Assembly (NCBI GenBank): GCA_015232405.1
Contig: JADFZS010000033.1
Span: 1 to 44,522 of the forward strand
DNA length: 44,522 nucleotides
Direction of reading: 5' to 3'
Source of the DNA: Magnetococcales bacterium
Lineage (GTDB): Bacteria; Pseudomonadota; Magnetococcia; Magnetococcales; JADFYX01
Under the pieces are notes generated by a model. That model was not told the origin of the DNA, ran no database searches, and worked only from the letters and a program-made list of their open reading frames with translations. Shown one piece after another: positions 27,101-34,500 of the stretch (the stretch's first letter is position 1; every line of letters starts with the position of its first letter). A program made the position numbers and the translations under genes.

Positions 27101-30100
27101 CGGGTGCTCTCTGCCTTAACAGCAGCCAATAGGGGTTCAATGGTTATTTTGCCATCCCCACCACGTACTGCAATGTCACCCAATACCTGTTGCAGAGCTT
27201 GGCTCTGGTTTTTGGATACCTGTTGCCCTAGCTGCTTAAGTGCTTTAAGTACTGGCTCCATTGAGATACCAGCTACTGTTTGTTGTATCTGCGCTGTCTG
27301 ACCTCTTATCTCGTCAAGAATCTCATCGTTGTTTATGGACTGGGATAGTTTGGCAATATCAACATTGATACTGCTTTGCTGTTGAGTCATTTGCGCAGTT
27401 TGTGCCTCGATGGCATCAAGCACCCCTTGTGTATTTGGTGCTAGTGACTCGTTGAGTTCTGCAACTGCACTTTGAAGGGCGTTATGAATTATGGTCTCTT
27501 GCTGTTCTAATTGGCGAGCGCTTTCAGCTTTAACGGCTGCCAAAATGGGATCAATGGAGACTTTACCATCTCCTTGCCGTACAGCGATATTAGCCAAAGA
27601 GTGTTGCAGGGCCTTGCTCTGGCTTTTTGCCATTTTTTTACTTTGGCTTTTAAAAGTATCCAAAATTGGTTTTAAAGATATTCCAGATACTCTGTCCAAT
27701 AACTTGGCGTTTTGCCTCTTGATATCATTTAACATCTCATCGGAAGACAGAGCTGTTTTGAGTTTGGAAATATCTTTGCCAAGATCACCTGTTTGGGCCT
27801 TGATGGTGGCAATCAATTTATCTGTATTCGGGGCAACTTTTTTGCTTAACTCTGCAACTGCACTATTCAAGGCTTTGTGGACCAAAGACTCCTGCTGCTC
27901 AAGTTGTCTTTCACTGCCAGCTTTAACAGCAGCCAAAATGGGTTCAATCTCAAGTTCACCATCAATATTACGTACCGCTATATCATTTAAAATTTGTTGT
28001 AGTGTCTGGCTTTGCTTGGTAGCTATCTCTTCACCTTGAGTTGTGATGGCTTGCAATATTGGCTCAAGGGAAATGTCGGAAATTTTATCAATTAGTTGTC
28101 TGTTTTGTGATTGTATCTCAGCAAGAATAGCATCACTACCTATAGACTCGCCAAGCTTGGCTATATCAACAGTAATGGCATCCTGTTTTTCTGCCATCTG
28201 TTCACTCTGCAGTTGAATGGCATCAATAATTGAGTCTGTGGTGATAGATGCGTTAAGTTCAGCAATCTCTTCGCTAATGTTATCAGCTTGGTTTTGAATT
28301 GCCTCTATAACTGTATCTGTATCCGGTGTAAGTGATTTTTTAAGATCAGCAACAGCAATTTCCAAAGCTTTGTCGATGATTGTCTCTTGCTCTTTCAGCT
28401 GTCTTTCACTGCCGGCTTTTACCGCTGCTAGCAGTGGATCAATAGATATTTCCCCATCACTACCCCGAACAATAATATCATCCAATGCCTGTTGCAGTGT
28501 CTGGCTTTGGATTTTTGCCATCTCTTGGCTTTGGGTTTTTATGGCTTCTAAAACCGGATCAAGGGAGATATTGGATATGCCAGCAATAATTTTTGCATTT
28601 TGTGCTTCAATTTTGGCAACCAGGGCGTCACTATCAAGGGCCTGCTCCAACCTACCCATGTTCAGAGTAATGGCATCCTGTTTTTCGGTAATTTGTGTTG
28701 TTTGACTCTGTATAGCATCAATTACCAAGTCACTATTTGGTGCAAGAGATCGGTTAAGGTCAGCTACTGCACTATCCAAGGCGTTGCGAACTATACTTTC
28801 TTGCTGCTCCAACTGCCTTTCGCTACCAGCTTTAACTGCTGCAAGCAGTGGGTCTATTGCCATCTCACCATCGCCACCTCTAACTACAATTTCATTCAGT
28901 GCCTGTTGCAGTGTTTGGCTTTGGCTCTTTGCCATCTCTTGGCTTTGGGTTTTTAGAGCTTGTAAAATTGGTTCTATTGAAATTGCTGATATACCATCAA
29001 TAAGCTTGGTATTTTGTTCTTGAATGTCGGCAAGTAGAGCATCATTATCTTGAGTGTCACCAAGTTTTGCAATATCAACGGCAATGGCATCCTGCTTTTG
29101 AGCCAACATATCGGTTTTGGCTGCAATCTGTTCTGTTTGGCTGTGAATGGCATCAATAACATCATCTGAACTGTTAGCTGCAGAGATCTTGGCAATATCC
29201 TGGCTGATGCTAGCAGTTTGATTTTCAATGGCCTCAATAACAGTTGCAGTATCAGGAGCAAGGGATCTGTTAAGGTCGGCAACAGCACTATCCAAAGCTT
29301 TACGAACTATATTCTCTTGCTGCTCCAACTGTCTTTCGCTACCAGCTTTTACCGCTGCAAGCAGAGGATCAATTGCCATCTCACCATTATCACCTCGTAC
29401 AGCAATATCATTAAGTGCCTGTTGCAGCGTTTGGCTTTGGCTCTTTGCCATCTCTTGGCTGTGGGTTTTTAAAGCTTGCAAAATTGGCTGTGATATACCG
29501 GAAATGCCATCAATAAGTTTGGCATTTTGCGCTTGAATATTGGCAAGCTGTGCATCATTATCAATTGAGTCACCAAGCTTTGCGATATCAACGGTGATGG
29601 CATCCTGTTTTTGTGCCAACTGTTGGCTTTGTTGATTAATGGCCTCGATAACATCATCTGAACTGTTAGCTGCACTAATCTTGGCAATATCCTGGCTGAT
29701 GCTAGCAGTTTGATTTTCAATGGCCTCAATAACAGTTGCAGTATCAGGAGCAAGGGATCTGTTAAGGTCGGCAACAGCACTATCCAAAGCTTTACGAACT
29801 ATATTCTCTTGCTGCTCCAACTGTCTTTCGCTACCAGCTTTTACCGCTGCAAGCAGAGGATCAATTGCTATCTCACCTTCACCACCTCTAATTACAATAT
29901 CTTCTAAAGCCTGTTGTAGTGATTGGCTATGGCTATTTGCAATATCTTGGCTGTGGGTTTTAATGGCATCAATAACTGGTTCCAATGAGATACTGGAAAT
30001 ACTATCTAGAAGTTTGGCATTTTGTGACTGTAAATCAGCTTGTAGAGCATCAATTGTTATGGAGTTGTCAAGTTTATCTATGTTTTCAATGATCGCATTT

Positions 30101-33100
30101 TGTTTTTCATCAATCAGGTCAGTGTGACTCTTAAGTGCATCAAGAACACTGTCTTGGTTTATGGACTCGTTAAGCACAGAGATATTCTGGTTTAGAGCCT
30201 CTTGTTGTTGATTCAAACTGGTGGTTTGGGCGTGTATAGCCTCTAGCACACTTTCGCTATCATGAGTTTGAGATCTATTAAAATCACTCACCGCACTATC
30301 TAGAGCTTTTCTAACAAGCGACTCCTGCTGTTCCAATTGTTGTTGGGTTCCATCTTTGATGGCGGCTAGCAGTGGATCTATGGAAATTTTACCATCTAGA
30401 TCTTTAACTGCCACATCCCCAATGGCTTTATGTAGAGCTTGGGTTTGGCTTTTTGCTATCTCCTGACTCTGGGTTTTTAGGGCATCTAATACTGGTTCAA
30501 TGGAGATGTTGGATATGCTGTCAAGCAACTGGGCAGTTTGTGACTGCATATTTGCAAGAAGAGAGTCCTGATCTATGGAGTCACCAAGCTTGGCAATTTC
30601 AACGGTTATGGCATCTTGATTTTCAGTTATCTGATCTGTTTGGTTTTGAATTGCTTCAATTACCGAGTCAGAAGATATTGATTGGTTGAGTTCAGCAATA
30701 TCCTGACTTAAAGCCTCTTGCTGTTTACTTAACATCTCTGTATGGGCCTGTAGGGTCTCCATAACAGAGTCAGAAGCCAAGGCTTTATTTAGCTCGGCAA
30801 TATCCTGGCTCAAGCTCTCTTGCTGTGTGCTTAAGCTATCGGAATGTTTCTGAATTGCCTCGATAACATTGTCATTGGATAGAGATTTGTTAAGACCAGC
30901 AATATCCTGGCTCAAGCTCTCTTGCTGGGTGCTTAAGCTGTTGGAATGTTTCTGAATTGCTTCGATAACTATATCAGGAGATAGGGATCTGTTGAGTTTG
31001 GCAACGGTTCCATCAAGTGCTTCACGTATAATGGCATCTTGTTGTTCAAGCTGCTTTTGGCTGGCTGCTTTAACAGCTGCTATAATTGGTTCTACAGTTA
31101 TCTCACCATCAGCACCCCGTACTGAAATATCACCCAAAACCTGCTGTAATACCTGAGATTGTGATTTTGTAAGCTCATCACTTTGGGTTTTTAGAGCCTC
31201 TAATACAGGCTCCAAAGAGATATCAGAAACTTTCTCTAACAGTTGGCTTGTTTGGGCCTGAATATCTTCAATAATAGTGTCACCAGACAGGGAATCACCA
31301 AGTTTGGCTATATCACTATTGATGGCGTTCTGTATTTTGGCCAGACGATCTGTTTGGTCCTGTATAGCTGAAATAATGCTATCCTGATCTGCTGGTTTTC
31401 CCTCTTGGTTAACTGAGTTACTAATTTTTGCTAAATCAACGCTAATTGTTTCTTGTGTGGATTTAATAGCGTCAGTTTGGTCCTGTATAGCTGATAGAAT
31501 ATTATCTGAAGCAAGAGTTTTGTTGAGATTTGCCAAATCAAGGTTGATGGTCTCTTGGGCTTTTGCCAGACGACTGGTTTCGTTTTTGATGGTTGTAATA
31601 AGATTATCGGGGGAGAGGGATCTGTTTAGTTCAGTTACAGCACTCGATAGAGCATCACGGATGATGGAGTCCTGTCTGCCCAGCTGTTTTTCACTTTCAG
31701 ATTTTACCGCTGCTAAAAGAGGTTCAATAGTGACTTCACCATCACTACCTTTAACAGCTATATCACCCAGGGCTTGCTGTAGTGTTTGGCTCTGAGATCT
31801 GGCAAGTTCCTGACTTTGCGCTTTTAGGGCTTGTGCCACCTGATCCAACAGAGGCTGATCCTGCATCAACTCTCTGGTTTTTATTCCTTCCGAAAGTACA
31901 GCCTCCAATAGATTTTCTTGGGTTGACTCTTTTATCTCGTCAGTTTTTTTGGTGAATACAGTTGCAGATTGATCCAATCTTTTTGATGCCTGGATCAACT
32001 CATCCGTTGTTGCATTAAATTGTGATTGAAACTGGTTGGTTAACTCTCCCAAGGTTTCCCGCAGTGCTTGTTGGTTGTTCTCCAACAATCGAGCACCCTC
32101 TTCACGCAGAGCCTCTTCAACTATGTTAATGGACTGGTTGGCAAGTTTCCCGGCGTTCTCTTCTAGGTTGGATACCGATTTATCAATACGGTCTGATGTT
32201 CGGCGTAAATTTTGGGTTTCGGCTTCAATCTGTTTGTGTAGTCTGGCTGTGGCATCGTTTAACAGCTCTTTTGATACCTCTTTATTCTGTTTGCTAAATT
32301 GCGTCCCCTCATTACGTATGGTTGCAATTATCGGTTCAATAAAAGCTGGGCCTTGAAGTAATTCGGTAATTTTATCTATACCCTCTTGGGTAGCATCACT
32401 TGTACTTTCAAAAGCAACTGTAGTGGGCTTGCCTTCGGGAAATAGTTCTGCTAGTTGCTGGGTGATTTTACCCAGACCTTTTTGTATAACCTGCTCTTGG
32501 CGGACCAATAGTTGGTCCATATCTTTTTGCACCGAAACTAAAAGCTGTTTTGCCTCACCCGGTTCAGATGTTGGAGTGGTCATCTCCCCTAAAGACTCCC
32601 TTATGGTCCTCTCCTGGGACTTGGCCAAGCCAGTTATCTCTGCGCGAACACTATCGAGAATAGGGGTGAGTGTTGTCTGAATAATGTTGGTAAGTTGCTC
32701 ATCCAAATCTATTGATATTTTATTATCAGAATCTTTGGATAGGACAGGCTTTTTTCCTCGTTCTTTTCTAACCTCATCAGTTAGGGATTCAACAGCGGCA
32801 ATAACCTCGTTAACCGTTTTTTTTGTCAGATTATCCATGGAGCTATCAAGATGGTTGACAATCCGGTTCATGGAGTTGTCAGCAAAATAGCTGTTATCCT
32901 TAACGCCACCTTTGGCTGCATTGCCTTCAAGATCATTAAAGTCAATACGCTGGTTTAACAGATAGATAAAATAATCCAGCTGTTGGTTCTGTCTATAGGC
33001 TTGGTTACGCTGACCCCAGGAGAAAATCAACCCGGTAAACATGCCAACCAAAACAGGAAAAAATTTAAAAGATACTTCGTTAAGAAAAGAGCCTAACACC

Positions 33101-33585
33101 TGTTGGGAGTGGTTGACATCACTTGCAGCAAACTCTTTTGAGACAAAAAACAGCCCGGTAATAAGAAAGGTAAAAGAAATTAACAGCCCGGTTCCCACAA
33201 GATATCTGGGCATATATTTATAATAGTGAAGCTCAAAATCCTTTAAAATATTATCCAGGTTGAAATAATCGTCGGGATTTTTAGTACCAAGCACAGAGTT
33301 TGCGCCATCTACAACAATCAAGTTTCTTTTAAAGGCAAACCACTCTTTGGCAAGTAGGCGGTTGTTGGTGAGTTGACCATCGACATGTTGAAAATGATCT
33401 ATAAAGAGCTTTTGGTTGGGGTAGAGATCCAATACCGCTACAGCATCTTCCAAGCTTGCTTGAATGGGGCGGTGATGTTGTAGCCGTAATACCAGCCAAC
33501 TGATAAACCCCCAAACCAGGATGACTTCACCAAACATCCATGAAGCCCAAGGCTGGTTTAAGAATATTAAAAACTCTTCGATCAT
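21112..33585 (-). CDS. Giant ZorA-like membrane protein with very long repetitive coiled-coil tail
   Basis: 4157 residues in one uninterrupted frame. Seen: transmembrane helices at about 15-35, 127-149 and 170-191. The DDYFNLDN and HYYKYMPRYLVGTGLLISF blocks and KFFPVLVGMFTGLIFSWGQR match the ZorA-like protein at 165-3932. Then about 3,500 residues of Gln/Ser/Glu/Ala-rich heptad-like sequence follow, including at least 12 copies (about 570-2490) of a unit with PILQALKTQSQEMAKSQ, LQQAL, DPLLAAVKAGSERQLEQQE and KALDSAVADLNRSLAPD. Later come three 40-residue repeats (about 3550-3675), a compact conserved-looking block (about 3755-3850), and a Lys/Pro/Ala/Gln-rich tail. Inferred: a stator-type subunit with a cytoplasmic helical arm that could span hundreds of nanometres. 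It is divergent from the cNMP/SPOR genes. The Shine-Dalgarno is weak. Confidence 0.8.
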   Translation of the reverse strand: MIEEFLIFLNQPWASWMFGEVILVWGFISWLVLRLQHHRPIQASLEDAVAVLDLYPNQKLFIDHFQHVDGQLTNNRLLAKEWFAFKRNLIVVDGANSVLGTKNPDDYFNLDNILKDFELHYYKYMPRYLVGTGLLISFTFLITGLFFVSKEFAASDVNHSQQVLGSFLNEVSFKFFPVLVGMFTGLIFSWGQRNQAYRQNQQLDYFIYLLNQRIDFNDLEGNAAKGGVKDNSYFADNSMNRIVNHLDSSMDNLTKKTVNEVIAAVESLTDEVRKERGKKPVLSKDSDNKISIDLDEQLTNIIQTTLTPILDSVRAEITGLAKSQERTIRESLGEMTTPTSEPGEAKQLLVSVQKDMDQLLVRQEQVIQKGLGKITQQLAELFPEGKPTTVAFESTSDATQEGIDKITELLQGPAFIEPIIATIRNEGTQFSKQNKEVSKELLNDATARLHKQIEAETQNLRRTSDRIDKSVSNLEENAGKLANQSINIVEEALREEGARLLENNQQALRETLGELTNQFQSQFNATTDELIQASKRLDQSATVFTKKTDEIKESTQENLLEAVLSEGIKTRELMQDQPLLDQVAQALKAQSQELARSQSQTLQQALGDIAVKGSDGEVTIEPLLAAVKSESEKQLGRQDSIIRDALSSAVTELNRSLSPDNLITTIKNETSRLAKAQETINLDLANLNKTLASDNILSAIQDQTDAIKSTQETISVDLAKISNSVNQEGKPADQDSIISAIQDQTDRLAKIQNAINSDIAKLGDSLSGDTIIEDIQAQTSQLLEKVSDISLEPVLEALKTQSDELTKSQSQVLQQVLGDISVRGADGEITVEPIIAAVKAASQKQLEQQDAIIREALDGTVAKLNRSLSPDIVIEAIQKHSNSLSTQQESLSQDIAGLNKSLSNDNVIEAIQKHSDSLSTQQESLSQDIAELNKALASDSVMETLQAHTEMLSKQQEALSQDIAELNQSISSDSVIEAIQNQTDQITENQDAITVEIAKLGDSIDQDSLLANMQSQTAQLLDSISNISIEPVLDALKTQSQEIAKSQTQALHKAIGDVAVKDLDGKISIDPLLAAIKDGTQQQLEQQESLVRKALDSAVSDFNRSQTHDSESVLEAIHAQTTSLNQQQEALNQNISVLNESINQDSVLDALKSHTDLIDEKQNAIIENIDKLDNSITIDALQADLQSQNAKLLDSISSISLEPVIDAIKTHSQDIANSHSQSLQQALEDIVIRGGEGEIAIDPLLAAVKAGSERQLEQQENIVRKALDSAVADLNRSLAPDTATVIEAIENQTASISQDIAKISAANSSDDVIEAINQQSQQLAQKQDAITVDIAKLGDSIDNDAQLANIQAQNAKLIDGISGISQPILQALKTHSQEMAKSQSQTLQQALNDIAVRGDNGEMAIDPLLAAVKAGSERQLEQQENIVRKALDSAVADLNRSLAPDTATVIEAIENQTASISQDIAKISAANSSDDVIDAIHSQTEQIAAKTDMLAQKQDAIAVDIAKLGDTQDNDALLADIQEQNTKLIDGISAISIEPILQALKTQSQEMAKSQSQTLQQALNEIVVRGGDGEMAIDPLLAAVKAGSERQLEQQESIVRNALDSAVADLNRSLAPNSDLVIDAIQSQTTQITEKQDAITLNMGRLEQALDSDALVAKIEAQNAKIIAGISNISLDPVLEAIKTQSQEMAKIQSQTLQQALDDIIVRGSDGEISIDPLLAAVKAGSERQLKEQETIIDKALEIAVADLKKSLTPDTDTVIEAIQNQADNISEEIAELNASITTDSIIDAIQLQSEQMAEKQDAITVDIAKLGESIGSDAILAEIQSQNRQLIDKISDISLEPILQAITTQGEEIATKQSQTLQQILNDIAVRNIDGELEIEPILAAVKAGSERQLEQQESLVHKALNSAVAELSKKVAPNTDKLIATIKAQTGDLGKDISKLKTALSSDEMLNDIKRQNAKLLDRVSGISLKPILDTFKSQSKKMAKSQSKALQHSLANIAVRQGDGKVSIDPILAAVKAESARQLEQQETIIHNALQSAVAELNESLAPNTQGVLDAIEAQTAQMTQQQSSINVDIAKLSQSINNDEILDEIRGQTAQIQQTVAGISMEPVLKALKQLGQQVSKNQSQALQQVLGDIAVRGGDGKITIEPLLAAVKAESTRQLDQNETVIRDALDSAVADLNRSLAPDTQSVIAAIQAQTEKLAAKQEAITVDLAKIGKSIGNDNLLQDMKNQNAELLDKVSAISIAPVLAALENHAENQNEALEVALGEIVESSGDNELTIEPLLAAIRTESDRQLEQQSSIIKDALDSAVNGLNQSLAPEKVLQAIDDVAERQEFLNNNIEGLEDSLSNENIIVALQAETAQLMEKQDKTIREAITDISFDKAVAQINSHTSKLADNQNIDMHAALSDLVNSLNDSFSIDEMIDVLQNGTEQLMKSQEKLLKDELAGLSLEPVLAALGNQSEQLVKTQTMVLHDTLSDIAVSNSDGGTAIEPLIATMKAENLHQIERQENVIRSILGELVNDVSAIKTEAFNLSERLDANSGPNAMFIETVVESVRTEAQNVILNQNENIRQLMDEINITATDGIGQADVVSAVRDELAKLSSMQESFVREAFANASLESAELISMEPLLDAVQNQTSYLADTLQQTIHATFAKQNDGSSDGWTLAPVLDAIKTQGEELAINQTRVMQEILAEVTIPNSSNEPVLETIIDAIVDVIKSESERVLSRQSEIVREAMGSVIASVDELYSTDTVIESINFESNRVLEQLAEGQNAQNLSLETILTALRDQGEHILENHSQTLQDALENVGMQGANGISDLEAVVVAVKQEGERLLQTQSEAVKESITQAVNDLASGALTPDSLVDSMKTEMSRLVELVERFNDNQEFNLEPVVAAIQKESVTLSDSLTTIIESLIADSTRNNSPNSLALEPVLEEIRESGGRILAQLDANSISSQLTDILHSENEKLVERLTKQVTLEPILEVLQSQSEIAAAHQTQTIRDTMSDLMAGGGMSQAMERVIESIQIESANIIEQVTEQVTIAPVAKSLEEYMEKISSDQFDTLQNTMTEVATRYADGQMNFKPLIAVIQEEGAKVSTRISDQLASSNILEILRGEVGQLVKSQSKQLQEALDSITKHANTKLDLEPILEALQTSSKELTQNLEDRITLTPVLNAVKEESERLIKSQSELMEKAIVKTVHENGQNIDLQPILEIMRDESQHLMQELHETSNIAPVLDAIKNESAKLLHDQSQLIEEAVNRAVQQSGQNIDLNSVIAAVEATSQNLAQELKEKTAIEPLLAAVREESARLIESQSKLTQKAIQVAVQQSGKDVDMQSVISTMQEESQQLAQELKEKTSLETVLASVKEESARLKQSQAEVVDQAIARAIRESGQNIDLQPILSAIQNESHRQIQELSEKITLLEDQDIDLQPLIAAIQSESQHLTAELRAQAMADNREHNSRRLEIVNSINVQGDRISSQLAGQSPKETAKAVASLIGPSIANQTNTITKAISVAINNLGKDLTPEGLLETIKTESNRIASSLEAAINNKATPTKIEIAEPISADIVRSAIKSETSKLASLLDKTLQTTTAKLEEQKNLQAVSVDSVKSAVKSETSKLESLLDKTLQTTAAKLEEQKNLQAVSADSVRSAVKSETSKLESLLDKSLQTTASKLEEQKNLQEATAKLVEQHTKPVPAPTPAPEPKQDRPKWALSAPGEVYSDVVGVAGKKLVQSPAPINVAKEIHWDVAKTPARTFTAQSIEGKSLIELMKSMKQYLIDQFGEQSDYLTKSIQELVDRIEDNHPISEPEVIALLREIGDRSNLIMTSYNPDVPRVANLDKGFLKTAKELQKQVDELAATKQGTTSSRSQTLSNSLDPDNFRQKVLHQFSAKKSPKSANLVRQERLIKAEQDKKTPEPQKPQTEPAPAKQTKPAFVSAKPISVVSSPANIVTDKPTVHSVPADSQQVAPVKPQVAVPVKQQLAATTKPQVVAPVKAKAAPPVKSAHVSPKQIAVAKTTPSTVSQKQQQTPQAKPGFIPGKPANVIPAGVAPAKRGSGFVAPEPLSVVPIISKERALTKQEIMWQKSSDKKQTPTTPETTAPAASKADVAKPQANQVAATKPVVKPTAGVRKPNEPTNLTPRSVTSKMKNSFFNSFLKKSRDD
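22561..22920 (-). repeat. 120-bp in-frame tandem repeat, three copies
   Basis: Copies begin at 22561, 22681 and 22801 on the plus coordinate scale. Each encodes 40 residues of the SVKSAVKSETSKLESLLDK type ending KLEEQKNLQ. The third copy (lowest residue number) is the most diverged. They form part of the giant protein's coiled coil. Confidence 0.88.
29186..29376 (-). repeat. Exact 191-bp direct repeat, copy A
   Basis: Bases 29186-29376 appear identical to 29678-29868, offset 492 bases (164 codons). Both encode the same stretch of the giant tail, including ASISQDIAKI-adjacent sequence and KALDSAVADLNRSLAPD. Nucleotide identity, not just protein similarity, points to recent duplication or gene conversion. 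Confidence 0.92.
29678..29868 (-). repeat. Exact 191-bp direct repeat, copy B
   Basis: Partner of the copy at 29186-29376. The surrounding 164-residue units remain similar but diverge outside this core. Confidence 0.92.
30630..30990 (-). repeat. 102-bp in-frame tandem repeats
   Basis: The motif encoding QDIA-LN, followed by a VIEAIQKHS-type block, recurs at a 102-base (34-residue) spacing near 30699, 30801 and 30903. It is a second repeat class inside the giant coiled coil, differing in period from the 164-residue units. Confidence 0.82.
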
Positions 33586-34045
33586 AGGTGTGGACTCACT
33601 AAAATAACCGGGTTTGTAAATTTGTGTTATAATTTTGTCAAAATTTTAATTCTGGTTAACTTATACAAACATGCAAAACATATTCCTAAACAGATTAACT
33701 ATCGGCAGAAATGTTCAAAAACACAACCAAAATTTGATATTTAGGGGTAATTTATCCAGCATTTATCGCAATACATGAAATATTCGCCCTAAATGACCTA
33801 CTGTAAATGTTTTTTAATGTAATTTGTCTGACAAAACTGATCTGTCATAATAATGACGAATAAATGCTTTTTAGACAAATGTTAATCTTATTAACGAAAA
33901 GATGGAAAGGCTATATAGTCAAATTGCAAGCTAGAATGTCAGCAAATTCCAATGTTTCGGTTTTTTTTATTAGTAAAAGTTAAAAGAGGCATATAGTGTG
34001 CTTAAGGAGTATTTGTAACTTATCAGTTATGTTAGTGGAGCGGTA
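33586..34045. promoter_or_regulatory. Divergent intergenic region with palindromes
   Basis: 460 AT-rich bases between the divergent giant gene and the first cNMP-binding gene; no coding region is supported. Inverted repeats: AATTTTG-T-CAAAATT (33631-33645) lies 46 bases before the giant gene's start, and GTCAT-AATA-ATGAC is near 33844-33857, close to a TTTGTC-TGACAAA repeat. These are candidate operators. GGAG at 34037-34040 is the RBS of the plus-strand gene. Confidence 0.45.
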
Positions 34046-34480
34046 ATGGAACATGAAATAAATTTGACGGATCTGATTAACTTTCTCTCCAAAATTTCTG
34101 GGTTTAAAGGTTTATCGAGAATGGAGATGGAGGAGTTGATCGCTCCAATAATTAGTATAGCGGTATTTGAACCCGGTCAACATATAATTCAACGTGGCAC
34201 AGTTGGACATTCGGTCTATTTTTTATATAGCGGCAGGGCTAGAGTTGATATCGATAAAGATACCCATTTTTATGTCGATGAAGGTGAGCTATTTGGTGAG
34301 ATGTCTCTAGTAACCAAAGAGAAAAGAAGTGCCGATGTGGTATCAGTGACCAGGGTGGTATGTCTAACAATTGATATTGAGACATTTCAGACTGTTATGT
34401 CTAACCATTGGCAAATTACAAAAGCAGTTGCCAGCCTGATTGGTGACCGTAGAATAGAGCGGCTTGCTACACAAAACTAG
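34046..34480 (+). CDS. Stand-alone cyclic-nucleotide-binding-domain protein
   Basis: 144 residues, essentially one CNB domain. Seen: FEPGQHIIQRGTVGHSVYFLYSGRARV (about 41-67) is the beta-roll, and GELFGEMSLVTKEKRSADVV (80-99) is the phosphate-binding cassette with its Glu84 and ligand Arg94. No helix-turn-helix and no enzymatic domain follow, so it is not a CRP/FNR regulator. It probably acts as a small cAMP/cGMP-responsive partner subunit. It precedes the SPOR protein gene by 20 bases and is presumably co-transcribed with it. Confidence 0.85.
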   Translation: MEHEINLTDLINFLSKISGFKGLSRMEMEELIAPIISIAVFEPGQHIIQRGTVGHSVYFLYSGRARVDIDKDTHFYVDEGELFGEMSLVTKEKRSADVVSVTRVVCLTIDIETFQTVMSNHWQITKAVASLIGDRRIERLATQN

Positions 34481-34500
34481 TAACCAGAGGTTTGAATTGC

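Noticed and set aside
21900..31900. CRISPR-like regular repeats
   Set aside because: The repeats are in frame, long, diverged and part of one uninterrupted coding sequence; there are no unique spacers or cas genes.
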